From contig JABTTQ020001785.1 of NCBI GenBank assembly GCA_016081115.2, positions 186,001-250,000 on the forward strand: a DNA stretch of 64,000 nucleotides, written 5' to 3'. Source of the stretch: Rehmannia glutinosa (Eukaryota; Streptophyta; Magnoliopsida; Lamiales; Orobanchaceae). A program made the translations under genes and the position numbers. Every line of letters begins with the position of its first letter. Position 1 is the first letter of the stretch. Positions 24,136-35,707 of the stretch are shown here, one piece after another. The notes below the pieces were generated by a model. That model saw nothing but the letters and a program-made list of their open reading frames with translations. It had not been told where the DNA came from and did no database searches.

Positions 24136-26070
24136 TGAGACGATGGGAGGGTGCCACCCATGTCGAACGCAAGGTAAAAATAGGGGTGTGGTGTGCTGCA
24201 GAATCCGATGATTGAGCGTTAGCCATTTCATCTGCGTAATCTGCCCATCTCTTTGAAGCTGCAAAATCTAACTCATTCGCCCTGGGCAATCCGGTTCAAT
24301 TGTAATGTCATGAATTGTAGATGATGTGCCCTCAGTAACACTCTGAAGTAATCTGGATTTTGCCGAGTCAAGGGAGCTGTCCCGGAATGCACGACTAAGA
24401 GCACGGATAGGCTTCTCCAACGGATGCTAAACCGTAAGAGGCAGAATAGTGGAGAAGGAGTTGGTGTTGGAAGGAGGAGCCTTAGGGACCGATTCCCTAG
24501 CTGGAAAATCTGTCTGAGAATACGCGAATGGTTGGTCGGGGGTATCATCTGAAGAAAGAGCCACAAAAGTATTACCAAGGTGTATATCAGTAGGGCAAGT
24601 GACTATTGTGCATGAAGGGGAGCCTGCCTGCATAGTCGAACCCGTATTTGCCATTGAGTCATCAACGTACTTGCCCTTATCCTACTGCACAGGACGATAA
24701 AATTTACGAACTCCGGAGCGTCCTCATGAGCTGAATACGGACGTACTGCTGCAGCATTGGAACGTCCATGGTCAGGAGTGGGGTGCCTTTCCGTAGTTGA
24801 GGTTCCCACGGGAGTGAGACGGCAAGAATCCATCGAGCGTCCCGTAACATTACACTTCGAGCAAAACTTAGGGAGTTTCTCATAAGTAAACAACACAAAC
24901 GAACACTGGCCAACTCGTGCCACCATAATGTGATCTTCCAACGGTTTTGCGAGATCAATATCAACCAGCACACGAATGAAATGTCCCAGAGAACCATCAA
25001 GCGATCGCTGATCGATTTGTATTAGATTCCCAATCGCACTGGCGATCCCTAGGATGGTATGAGGATCCCAGTATTCCAAACTGAGTCTCAAAGATATGGA
25101 CCCAAACACTAGCCACGAAGTGTGCACCTTGTACGGATTGAAATATGGGAATCATGGAGAGAGTCGAATAGTACCCGAGTTAAGCGCCCAATTGACACGT
25201 AGTTGAGCACGAGCTCGATCCTGCGCATGAAAAAATTTGACACAAAAATATCCCTTGCCCAAGGGAATTAGTTTCCAATCGTTCTTAATACCCCGTAGCT
25301 CTGATAGCCTTTTATGCAAAGGCATAGTAGGCCATGGTTTGTTACCTTTCCCCAAAATAACCCGCCCGATCAAGGAATAGGAAAACTCGGCAAGGCATTG
25401 TTGGTAAACATTTTCATCAATAGTAACAGAATAATAATCCCCTTTCCTAACTGGTTTAGGGATAGAATGCATTTTACCAGTAACCATATTAGAAAATGAA
25501 GCAATATTACATGGGGCCTGGGGGAAAGTAGAATCCAATGGATGGGTATTGCCTGAAACCACTTTCGCAAAAGAACTACCCATGTTAATGTAAGCATTAG
25601 CGTTATGAGCCGAAAGTCAAGGGTTCGATACATGGGGGATCCCATGGTGGTGGAGATTCCCGCCAGTTGAGTAGCATTCGTGGGAGGGCATGCAGGAGGG
25701 TTGCTCTGAGGATGGAAGGCTATAGCCAGGGGTTATCACCCCCTTGGGAGGGGGCAGTCCTAGAGGAGTGAGCAAGCTGTCGGCCCCTCATAAGATCCCA
25801 TAGAGGGGCTGGCCCCCCCATGGTTAGTGGCAGCCATGGGGTAAGGGAATGCCCCCCAATATTCGCTGGAAGCAAGGGGGAGGGGGGAGCGGCCCCCTTA
25901 ATGCTGTCCACATGCTTGGGAGCTGCAGACGTCGTCGACAGATGGATCACCGGCGGGACCAGACCAACAGAGGCATGAGTCATCGAGGGTAGGTCTGGGG
26001 GATTTGTTGACGGCAGAAAATTCCATGTCAGCCCGTAGAAGGTATACGGGACAGGTGCAGGCAACTTCAT
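24132..26070 (-). pseudogene. LINE D ORF1 (DUF4283 / CCHC protein), broken
   Basis: Proline/glycine-rich start MKLPAPVPYTFYG at 26070, then a stop near 25720. DUF4283-like sequence follows from SIPKPVRKGDYYSVTIDENVYQ (about 25470) to SLDGSLGHFIRVLVDIDLA (about 24960). The zinc knuckle is CSKCNVTGRSMDSC near 24830-24870; the usual histidine is replaced by arginine (GH to GR), a likely binding defect. A TAG follows RPVQ near 24680, one codon away from the corresponding TAG in LINE B. The end overlaps ORF2 (TGA 24134-24132, ATG 24135-24133). Confidence 0.8.
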
Positions 26071-26383
26071 GTTACCGGAGTGGACAACATGGTGATCGAA
26101 CGGACGTGCAACAATAGGTGCGAGTAAAAGCCCGTCGCAGGGCTGAGTGACCTGTGGCGCTGCGTGGGCTGAGTTCGTTGTTGAAGAAATTGAAGGCTAC
26201 GATCATGCATGGTGAGACGTGTAGTTGGAAGTTAAACCGTAAAATAATTTCGATGAAGCCATGAAGAAAGACGACAAGCAAAACTACCGGTGATGGTGAA
26301 CGGGGTGGTCAGATTGAAGGGAAGAGAGATAAGAGAGCATTAGCTATGGCTCCATCTAAAATGAAAGAATGAAGATGAAGATA

Positions 26384-28653
26384 CAATTGCAGGAATTGCT
26401 AGATAAAGGTTTTATTAGGCCTAGCTTCTCGCCATGGGGTGCGCTGGTCCTGTTCGTATGAAAGAAGGATGGTACGATGAAATTACGTATTGACTACCAA
26501 GAACTAAATAAGGTTACAATCAAGAATAAATACCCCCTTCCTCGAATTGACGATCTGTTCGATGAACTTCAAGGTGCATCAGTATTTTCGAAGATCGACT
26601 TGCGATCCGGGTACCATCAACTGAAAATAAAAGAAGATGATATTACCCAAGATAGCATTCAACACGTGGTATGGACACTATGAATTCTTGATGATGCCAT
26701 TTGGGTTAACTAACACCCCAGTAGCCTTCATGGACTTGATGAATCGGGTATTTAAAGATTTTCTAGATAAATTCGTTATTGTCTTTATCGATGATATCTT
26801 TATCTACTCGAGAATGAAAGAGGAGTACGCTGAACACTTGAGAATGGTATTAGAGTTCTGAAAGCAAAATAATTATATGTTAAGTTTAAGAAATGTGAAT
26901 TCTGGCTCGATCGAGTAGTATTCTTGGGACATGTCATATCCGGAGCAGGAATCTCGGTTGATCCAAGTAAAGTTGAGGCTATTAATAATTGGCCATGACC
27001 TACAAATCCTTTAGAAGTAAATAGTTTTCTGGGTTTAGCTTGCTACTATCATCGATTTGTAGAAGGATTCTCCAAGATTGCTTCGCCTTTAACACAATTG
27101 ACCAGAAAACGTGTTGCATTCAAATGGACTGAGGCAAGCGAACAAAGCTTTCAAGAACTGAAAAAGAGATTGACTTTAGCACCTATTTTATCAATCCCAT
27201 CATGTAATGGAGGTTTTGTAGTTTATAGTGACACTTCGAAGAATGGCCTGGGATGTGTATTGATGCAAAACGGTAAGGTGATAGCATACGCATCTAGACA
27301 ATTGAAGAAATATGAAAAGAACTATCCTACATATGATCTAGAGCTCGCTGCGGTTGTATTTGCTCGTAAGATATGGAGACATTACCTATATGGGGAACGA
27401 TGTGAGATCTACACAGATCACAAGAGTTTAAAATACTTCTTTATTCAAAAGGAATTAAATATGCATCAACGATGGTGGTTGGAGCTAGTGAAGGACTACG
27501 ATTGCATAATCATTATCACCCTGGTAAAGCCAATGTGGTAGCAGATGCGTTGAGCCAGAAATCAACACAAAGCAATGCAATTGCGATTCACATTCGGGAA
27601 CCAGAGTTAGTGGATCTTCATAAAATGAACGTAGAGGTTGTATCATTAGTGTTCGTTGAAGATAAGTTAGCAGCGTTAACACTCCGACCTACGCTACTTG
27701 ATTGAATTCAACAGGAACAACAAGGTGATGATTACTATTTCAAAGTGAAGAAAGATATTGCCTTGGGAGTGTCTTCTGATTTTAAGATATCTGGGAATGG
27801 AGTATTGTGAATTAAAAAATGATTATACGTGTCCAACAGGGAAAATTTCCGAAATGGTGATCTAGTAGAAGCACATTTGACACCATATTCTTTACATCCA
27901 GGAGCTACCAAAATGTACAAAGATTTGAAGATGCACAATACGTGGAACAATGTTTAATCTGTCAACAAATAAAGGCGGAATAAAAGGCCAACTGGAACGT
28001 TGCAACCTCGGCCTATTCCAGAATAGAAATGGGAGAAGATTACCATGGATTTTGTGACAGGTTTGCACAAAACTGTCAAGGGACACGATGCTATTTGGCT
28101 GATTGTGGATATATTAACCAAATCCACTCATTTTATTCCTATTTGCTCAACCTATTCCATGGACCGATACGCATAACTTTATATTCAGGAAGTGGTTAGA
28201 CTTCATGGTGTGCCACTATCCATCGTGTCAGATAGAGATTCTAGATTCTTATCTACTTTCTGGAGGAGTCTACACAAGGCACTAGGAACATGATTGTCGT
28301 TTAGTACTGCTTATCACCCTCAGACCGACGGATAATCAGAACAAATGATACAAACCCTAGAAGATATGCTTAGAGCTTGTGTTCTAGATTTTCAAGGATA
28401 GTGGAGTAAACATCTACCTTTGATAGAATTCTCATATAATAATAGCTATCAAGCCACAATCGGGATGGCTCCCTATGAGGCACTGTACGGAAGAAAGTGT
28501 AGATCGTCGGTACACTGGGACAAGATCGGTGAAAAAAAACTTATAGGCCCAGACATGATTCGAGAAATGACAGAGGTTGTGGCACAAATTCAAAAGATGA
28601 TGGAGATTACTCAGAGCCGACAGAAAAGTTACTCAGATCAAAGAAGAAGAATG
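26384..28653 (+). pseudogene. Gypsy pol: RT, RNase H and integrase, broken
   Basis: RT: ELLDKGFIRPSFSPWGA (about 26394), KLRIDYQELNKVTIKNKYPLPRIDDL, YGHYEFLMMPFGLTN and the active-site block FVIVFIDDIFIYSR (about 26770-26815). RNase H-like region: 27098-27541 with DTSKNGLGCVLMQNGKVIAY and ETD-type TDHKSLKYFF. Integrase: a zinc-binding remnant near 27900, then DFVTGLHKTVKGHDAIW (about 28050), SIVSDRDSRF (about 28220) and MAPYEALYGRKCRS (about 28450). Several stops are CAG to TAG or CGA to TGA changes, as in FQG*WSKH and GT*LSFSTAYHP. It is inactive. Confidence 0.88.
28621..28653. repeat. 33-bp direct repeat, left copy
   Basis: Identical over 33 bp to 38442-38474. It encodes QKSYSDQRRRM of the gypsy pol. 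The two copies bound the 9.8-kb interruption of the gypsy element. Confidence 0.9.
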
Positions 28654-29215
28654 TTGACCACTGCTAGTGCACCAAAGTAGTAGTTGGGTCAGGGGCTAAA
28701 GTGAAAGAAAATGATTTTGAAATAAAGTATTTAGATTCATGGATTTTACATGTTAGCATTACATGTTGGAAAAACATCACTATTCTTTGGACATGCATGA
28801 TTTTTACTTGCTGAGCTTTAGCTCATCTAGTTCATTCATTGCAGGTGTGCGTGAGAATGCCTGAGTCATTGGCTTACTGTGCAGTGCTGAAGCTTCTTCA
28901 GGTTTTGAATCATGGATGTGGATGATGACCTGTCGGACTTGTTTTTGGGTTCATTTTGGTTTCACTTCTATTGTGCTATATGGAGAAACTCGTACGTTTA
29001 TAACTTTTGAAACTGTATTTTAAATATATGTAAATAGTGTGTTGGTTTGAGTTATTGGTTTGTATCTTTAGTCATCATGTTTATGTACAAACAGGGTTGA
29101 CTGGCCTTTTGCTTTTAAATGGTCAAAACTTCGTTCCGGTGTACCCAGTTTATTTCGTTGCTCGTTTGTTATTAAATTTAAATAGGGAAAAGGAAAAAAA
29201 ATTACCATTTTAAAT
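28654..29215 (+). repeat. Possible chromovirus LTR-like fragment
   Basis: No coding frame. Contains TGCTGAGCTTTAGCTCA followed by CATTGCAGGTGTG, wording typical of LTRs of Tekay/Del-type chromoviruses. Boundaries are not definable: neither a TG start nor a CA end with a TSD is visible. Assignment rests on this motif alone. Confidence 0.4.
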
Positions 29216-29478
29216 CGAGTGGCCATCACAACACCCATGCCATGCGGCGCGCTCAATGATGTGTGCTCTTTTCTCCATTTTTCTCTTCCTTAAATGCGAT
29301 TTCTTCCTTACAAATACATTTTTCATCATTTTCGATCATTTCGGCTACCATAACCAGTATCGACTCCCTAACGATACCTAATGAAATAAAAAGGACCTAA
29401 ACGACTCTAAAACACCCAAAAATAATGCAAAATCCTAGTCTAGAATACTCAATTCATTGGTATAATACCAACTTAACA
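29216..29478 (-). repeat. 3' LTR of the Athila/Tat-like element, truncated
   Basis: Matches 36754-37015 with scattered differences. Only the LTR start (in minus-strand terms) survives; the rest, seen at 34032-34928, is missing. The left limit adjoins the LTR-like fragment at 28654-29215. Confidence 0.7.
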
Positions 29479-29481
29479 AAT

Positions 29482-29517
29482 ACCTCCAAACTTAGACTTT
29501 TGCTTGTCCTCAAGCAA
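29482..29517 (-). promoter_or_regulatory. Conserved 3' tail/polypurine-type region of the LTR element
   Basis: On the minus strand it reads TTGCTTGAGGACAAGCAA, then AAGTCTAAGTTTGGAGG, immediately before the 3' LTR. This wording is recurrent before the 3' LTR in several plant gypsy lineages and includes a purine-rich stretch suitable for plus-strand priming. A partial second copy lies near 30052-30076. Confidence 0.6.
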
Positions 29518-31920
29518 TTACAGACTCTTGAAAAAAACAAAGACACGAAGAAAACACCCAAATCAACAACCAACTCGAACAAACCAACTGCAAAACTTCA
29601 CAATGAAGCTCGTTCATCTCAAAATTTGTTTCACTATCAATCAAGCATGCATTTTCACAATGTGATCATGAGTGTGGAATGGTCAGGCCAACTCCCTTTT
29701 CATTATCCGGACAAATTCACGCAATAAGTTTTTTCAAGATGATCCACTTTCTGAATATAAAGGTGCGGTGCTTATCGGACTCCATAGGCTTGTCCTTCAC
29801 ACTAATCTCCACTAATGTAGGTTAATGTAACACAAGGATCATTAGGACATTCAAAGCTTGTAATGTAAGCTTAGGGTCAGGCAGGAAAATATGGGATTAT
29901 GTGGCCCAAATCATCCAAACACACAATTATCAACCTTTTAAATCACTAATTAATTTCCAACTGTCACTTTTTGACATTTCCCTTGTTCTCACTTCATGAA
30001 CCTTCAGTCCCGTTGCTTATTTTCTCCTTTTCTTCTTCTTTTTTTTTTCCGAAACCTCCAAACTTAAGCTTTTGCATACTTTATACATGGTTTTTTTAAT
30101 AAGTTGGGAATAGTGGTTGGAGGAATGGATAATTTCCAAGAAACTGTAAGCGATACCACGTGAGCTACAAGCTCGTGGTTTATACATAGGGTTTAATATT
30201 CTCACTTCTCGGGCAACTCCACACAAATAAACATATACCCTGTTCATCATACCATCCTCTACCTGCAACATCATTTTATAACTCGTGTGCGTAATGAGAG
30301 GTAATTGGGATTTTCACATGTAGGCTCTGGGTATTAGATTGACTGCCAAAGAAACGGTTTTACAAGGCTCAATGGGGGACACTAGGAATAATATATAATA
30401 TAAAGGTAGGTATTTTTGGGTCTAGCTGTTCAAAGATGGCCTAAAGCACTTCCTTAATGTTACTTCACCTAGGATTTCGCCTCGACTAGTGTTCAGACAA
30501 GTTCTAGAATCCGGTGGGATCATTCAGTAAACACTCAATCACATAAATCGTCTCCAAATAAGTCAACAGAGTCAATTACATAGATGGAATAAATGGGAAG
30601 AAAGGTGAATCACAACTCAAACACATACTCTTTTGACCATTCAACTGATATTCAATAAATTCACGTAGTTTTGCAGTTTTACAGTTACACAAATGACTCG
30701 ATTCGACTCAAGACTCTTTTTTTGTATTTTTTTTCCGACTCAAGACTCGAATCAATGAATATATACAGATTACACCCCCTTGAACTTATAACAACATTGT
30801 CCTCAATGGAGAGGTGAGAAAATGACTTTCTGGTAGTCGAGGAGCTAAGGCTCCTTATCGGAATCATGTGGCACTACTTCGTGTATGAAGCGTCTCGTAT
30901 AAGCGCACTTTTGCTTCCTAGCGCACAAACATGTTGGTGTTGTATTCCTCCAAGGTGGTGGCTTTTTCTTACCCTTTGCTTTTGCCCGCTCCTTTTTGGT
31001 ATTACATCTTTGTAACCTAGAAAGATAAACAAGAAAACAAAATTCGTGGAGCCACGAAATTCGGTTATGGGTGAGAAATCGACAATCGAAGTATGTACAA
31101 AATGCACCCAAGTGGAAGAAGTAGCTTCATGTCGAGAAGACAAGCATAAATATGCAAGATGACACTCAACAAGGTGAAAATATCATTGGGGCATTTGATC
31201 AAACACCTTGTATGCATGAATTTGGGAGAAGATGGCAAATACGATGAATAATTCAATTCAATCCTAAAATTCAACACCAAAACCTAATTCTAGCATGAAC
31301 ACTCAATCCACAATCCACAAATCAACAACAATTATCCCAAACTACCCCAAACCACAAAACCAAATAGAGAACTAGAGTGAAAACCATGAGGAGGGGTTTG
31401 AGAGGAAGCAAACTTACCAAATGATGAGTGTAGAAGATGAAGATGTTGTGTGTGGTGTGAGAGTGCTTCCTTGTGAAGATGGAGTGGAAGTTGTGTGAGT
31501 TTTGGTGGGGGAGAGTGTTTTTCGTTGAACTCTAGGCCAAAGAAGTGTGTTATGCATTTGAAAACTAATGGGAGAGACTGTTGTTTTAACTCCTTAACAC
31601 GGACGCACGCTGCAGTGCGCTCAAAGAGGCGCTAAAGTGTTGGGGAACAGAGGCCCCTGCCTCGAATTGTTGATCGCGCTGCAGCGGACCCATTTGGGCG
31701 CTGAAGCGCTAGGCCTTTTTTGGGTGATACCTGCTGCACGGTGCAACAGGTGTTTGGGTATCGACCTTCGCTGGCTGAGTGTTAGAAACATGCCATGACA
31801 TTGAACAAGGGGTTCTGGGAACAATGCAACTAAGTAATCTTAATAATGCAAAACGTAATACTACTATGATGCAATTATAACAAAAACAACTACTAAGATA
31901 TTTTAAAAACTACTAAAGCA
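29518..31920. other. Non-coding interior of the non-autonomous LTR element
   Basis: No RT or integrase motifs are seen in either strand. Near 30140-30180 an inverted stretch ACCACGTGAGC / GCTCGTGGT includes a tRNA A-box-like piece related to the LINE B head, without a B box. At 31600-31740 GC-rich GCGCTGCAGCG-type sequence resembles part of the LTR near 36690-36800. At 31930 GGGTTGCCTCATAAGAAGCGCT precedes the protease gene, as in related plant elements. Confidence 0.5.
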
Positions 31921-31981
31921 ATAAAAGTGCTTGGGTTGCCTCATAAGAAGCGCTAAGTTTACAGTCTTCAACCAGACTTTG

Positions 31982-32653
31982 TCAGTTTATTATCAATTTG
32001 GAGCTCCAATGGAAACGTTGTCCACGTTTCCCATACACTTCCCAACCACCGATATCCTCAGCTCGATGCCCATCCATCTGATGATAATCATTGGATTGAA
32101 ATTTAAGCCTCTTGGTCGGATGGATAGTGAACACAACTTCCTCCTTATCCACTTGCAAAGTCAGTTCCCCCGTTTCTACATCAATTAATGCTCTTGCTGT
32201 AGCTAAAAACGGCCGACCAAAGATTATAGGTATATTTTGGTCCTCCTTCACGTCCAACACTACAAAATCCACGGGGAAAACAAATTTGCCAACTCTCACT
32301 AACACATCCTTAATAATTCCCCAAGGATAGGTGATGGATCGATCTGCAAATTGCAACATGATATTGGACGGTTTCACCTCCCCAAGCCCAAGCTTCTTAA
32401 CATCAGATAGGGATATAAGATTCATGCTGGAACCAAGATCACAAAGTGGTTTTTCAAAGAAAACTCCTCCAATAGTACAAGGGATAGTAAAACTCCCCGA
32501 ATCCTTAATTTTCTGAGGTAATTTACTCTGCACTGTCGCACTGCATTCCTCTGTCAGATAGACAGTCTCAAACTCCTCCAACTTCATTTTCTTTGATTCC
32601 ACTCCTTTCGCATAAATGGGAAACTGTTTGGGTGCATCCGACTCATTCTTCAC
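31982..32653 (-). pseudogene. Athila/Tat-like aspartic protease domain
   Basis: A continuous 223-codon stretch of a larger gag-pol frame. IPCTIGGVFFEKPLCDLGSS contains the retropepsin-like active site (here DLGSS in place of the usual D-S/T-G form, as commonly seen in this lineage). It is followed by MNLISLSDVKKLGLGEVKP, QFADRSITYPWGIIKDVLVRVGKFVFPVDFVVLD and the late IPIIFGRPFLATARALIDV block. The stretch is open but its N-terminal continuation is interrupted by stops, and no pol follows downstream. It would process the gag product if expressed. Confidence 0.82.
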
Positions 32654-33210
32654 ATAAATTACATTGCAATGTTCTCTCGGATTAACCTCTGTATCACTCG
32701 GAAACTTCTCTTTCTACTACAATGAATTCACTGTTGTCGCTAACTAACTCATTTGTGTCTTGACTAACCTAAAATGCGTCTCCATTATATTCATCCTTGT
32801 ACTTATATTATCAATATGCGCATCACTTCTGTTCAACCAATTCCTAGTCTCTCCTATGAATGAGCCGAGTATCTCTTCCAGTGACTGATTCTTTTCACCT
32901 CCGGGTGATAGTGAGTTGGTAATGAATTATCTCTATTGTTAAAATCCCGGTTATTCACATAATTGACTTGCTCGACCTCGTGAGTGGCGGCTGCATGAAC
33001 AGCCGTGGGTGGATCTCAGCTTGTTGACGTGTTCCACCTGAATTCATGATCGCTAATTGCTTAGTCAGGCTCGGGATTTGAGCTACTAAAACTTACATTG
33101 TATCTAGCTCAAGAACACCGACAACTTTCTTTCGCACTGACCTCTCGGAGGGCCATTGATAATTTTTTGTGGCCATTTCTTCAAGCAAAAGTAATGCCTC
33201 AGTCGGAGTT

Positions 33211-33881
33211 TTAGCCATCAATGTACGTCTTGCTGCCGCATCTTGATATCGTCATCGTATGCCCATTTAGCCCATTGTAAAAATATTGAACCCTCTGCCA
33301 GTCTGCATAACCATGCTGAGGGCAACTCTGCAATAGATCTTTGACTCGCTCCCAAGCTTCGTATAATGGCTCAAAATTGATCTGTTTTAAATGAGCTATT
33401 TCACTCTTCAGTTGGAGCATCTTGCGGGGAGGAATTTTTTTGCCAAAAACCTTTGCGTCAGATCATCCCAACTAGTGATACTCCCAGGTGCGAACGTCTG
33501 CAGCCACTTTCTGGCGTTATCCTGAAGTGAAAACGGGAAAAACCTCAATCTAATAGCCTCATCAGACACACCATTCATCTTGATGGTGTCGCATATCTCC
33601 AAGAATGTAGTCAGATGGGTATTCAGATCATCCACTGGACTTCCCCCAAACTGATTCTGTTGAACCATGCTTATGAGGCCCGTCTTCAGTTCGAAATTGT
33701 TTGCATTTATGGGCTGACACACAATTCTGGAGTAGTTTTGGTTCATAGTAGGCCGAAAATAATCCCGGATTGCCCTTTCTTGTGCCTCAGGCTGTGGTGG
33801 CACATTCAGAACCAAGTTCCCGTTGTTCTCATTTTCCCTATCAAAGTGTCCTTTCAATCTCTGGATCAAAAGGAAGCACAT
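33211..33881 (-). pseudogene. Athila/Tat-like gag (retrotransposon gag domain), broken
   Basis: 33881-33408 is open and includes RAIRDYFRPTMNQNYSRIV, then FELKTGLISMVQQNQFGG, DLNTHLTTFLEICDTIKMNGV, IRLRFFPFSLQDNARKWLQ and TSWDDLTQRFLAKKFLPA. A frameshift near 33410 moves the frame to 33420-33211 (EIAHLKQINFEPLYEAWERVKDLL), where the gag domain continues. These blocks are diagnostic of this gag family. Further stops lie between gag and protease (32700-33200). Confidence 0.85.
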
Positions 33882-34008
33882 TAGTATCTTTAAAATTTCG
33901 CATAAATAGACAAGTCAATGAGAAATACGAATTGATATTTCCTAAACTAATCTAGATTAGGATTAAGCCTACTTGGTAACAATATTAATGTAAAATAGGA
34001 TAAAATAA

Positions 34009-34025
34009 TCCTCGCAACGACGCCA
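34009..34025 (-). other. Primer-binding site, tRNA-Asp type
   Basis: The minus strand reads TGGCGTCGTTGCGAGGA, a degenerate form of the TGGCGCCGTTGCC-type PBS complementary to tRNA-Asp that is used by several plant gypsy lineages. It sits between the end of the 5' LTR (about 34032) and gag. Confidence 0.65.
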
Positions 34026-34928
34026 AACACTTGTTCGAGAAATTCTTACCGCAAGCGTACGGTGTCTAGTTTTAGTACAGTTTTAGAATGTGGTTATCGT
34101 CTCCACAGGAAATAATATCAAATTTTATACTAAGTACTGTAATTATAATAGCTTAATTCTATCTAGATAATCACAAAGAGATGGATTTTTATTAAACTAA
34201 AAATAAAACTAAAATTAAACTGAAAACTTCGTTTGGACAATTTATCAAACACTTAAGATATGAATTCTAGAGGGTTGATTCACCAAGTTATCCTCTATGT
34301 TCTCAATCCAGTTTATTAATCACACGTTATTAATCTATAAGCCCGATATTCCTACCGTTTATCACTTCCTCTCTCGAGTGCCAAGTGATCTAGGTTTCAA
34401 TCCTGATTTCGATATCTCTATAAAAATCATAAATTAAACCCTAATTCGCTCAATGAATATTCTATAACAGGCTTCAAAAGATTCATAAACTTCTTAGTTC
34501 GATGAAACCCTAGGTTATGCTATTCTATGGCTAGACGCTCAATTACCTATCTCGAGCGTCAAATCAAACACACCAAACAATCTAAATTATTGATAAGATA
34601 ATCTAGTTGCATTCAATTCAAATAGCATAAATAGATTAAATAACATGCGAATCTAATAAACTGAAAATAAAAAATATAAGTTCAAACATAGGTTACATAA
34701 ATCCTCTAGAAAAATAGGTTTAACTCATAATGGATGTACAAAAACCCATGAGAAGTTATTATACATCTCAAAAATCGACAAAGAAAACAAAGAAGGAATT
34801 GAAAAGAGAAGAAATTCTCTCTGTGTCTAAATGAGAGATGCCTTCAATTGTCGTCCCGAACCGTAGCTCTGCGTTTCTTGCCTTGCGTTGTGCTCGAAAA
34901 TAATATCCGACCCTTGTTCCATGCGTCA

Positions 34929-35354
34929 TGTAACGACCCAATTTTCCAAAAATACAAGTAATTAAATAAAGGAGCTATAAACGACATATTTTATAAAACC
35001 AAACCTATAGTAAAAATTTTCATCAAAATAAATAGAAGCACTTTTACCCATATAAAAAAATTAATCCTTCCAAAAATAATCCTCTTGATTCTCGATTCTT
35101 GAATCTGATTTGTAGAGAAATGGGTGAAGTTTGTAAAGGAAAATTTTCAATTTATGGAGTTGAATTCTGGAATTAATTATTGAGATTTAAGTTTGTACAT
35201 TAAAAATTATAACTCTTCACCTTTCATATTCTTTTCATTAAATTTGAGTCCTTCTAAATTCATAACATAAATTTTCATTAAAATAAAATTATATTTTTTT
35301 GATCAATAAAATTATAATTCATATAATAATATTTAAAAAATACGGGATATTACA
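34929..35354 (-). repeat. 3' LTR of the nested mini element, internally deleted
   Basis: Nearly identical to the 906-bp partner at both ends, but it lacks about 480 bp between CCTTCCAAAAATA and ATCCTCTTGATTCTC. Both ends are intact (TG start, CA end). Confidence 0.85.
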
Positions 35355-35693
35355 TACTACCCACCTTTCAAAACATTTCGTCCTCGAAATTCGTTGTCTT
35401 ACCAAAGTTCGAAAAAAATATGTCATTTTTTTAACACGAGGATTCTTGTCTAATATTGAAAGTACACATGCAATAATGCTTTGAGAAAAATGATGACTTG
35501 AATTTATAAAATGTACTTTTAAAACATGATAATATAAAATATTTCATGAATAAATTGAATAACATGACGTAATAAATTGCATACCTTGAGGAATCCGAGA
35601 GACATGGCGGAGGTGGATGTCACTAGACTATTTTTTTATTTAAATATTTAAAAAGACACTTTTTTTTAAACAAGTCTACAGAACCATAGACCT

Positions 35694-35705
35694 GCTCTGA
35701 TACCA
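35694..35705 (-). other. Primer-binding site, initiator tRNA-Met type
   Basis: The minus strand reads TGGTATCAGAGC, the standard plant tRNA-iMet PBS, two bases from the 5' LTR of the nested element. It fixes the element's orientation as minus. Confidence 0.9.
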
Positions 35706-35707
35706 CT

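Larger units (their letters stand above)
20811..26340 (-). mobile_element. LINE D: 3'-truncated first-family LINE
   Basis: About 5.5 kb, close to LINE B throughout. It keeps the 5' UTR, ORF1 and ORF2 as far as the zf-RVT region, where it is cut at about 20811 by the join to LINE C. RNase H and the 3' UTR are absent. The 5' end abuts gypsy pol sequence at about 26341, at the conserved RMAP-type segment, indicating insertion into that element. No TSD can be shown because the 3' end is lost. Confidence 0.85.
26341..28653 (+). mobile_element. Ty3-gypsy chromovirus pol fragment (RT, RNase H, integrase)
   Basis: Plus-strand remnant beginning at the conserved RMAP segment upstream of RT and running to integrase. 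The 5' LTR, gag and protease are missing because LINE D occupies the left side. It continues after a 9.8-kb interruption at 38442 with the chromodomain-type tail and 3' LTR. The family resembles Tekay/Del-type chromoviruses. The frame contains many stops. Confidence 0.88.

Noticed and set aside
30150..30185. Second tRNA-derived SINE
   Set aside because: Only the A-box-like half is present, and it is part of an inverted repeat; no B box follows at the right distance.
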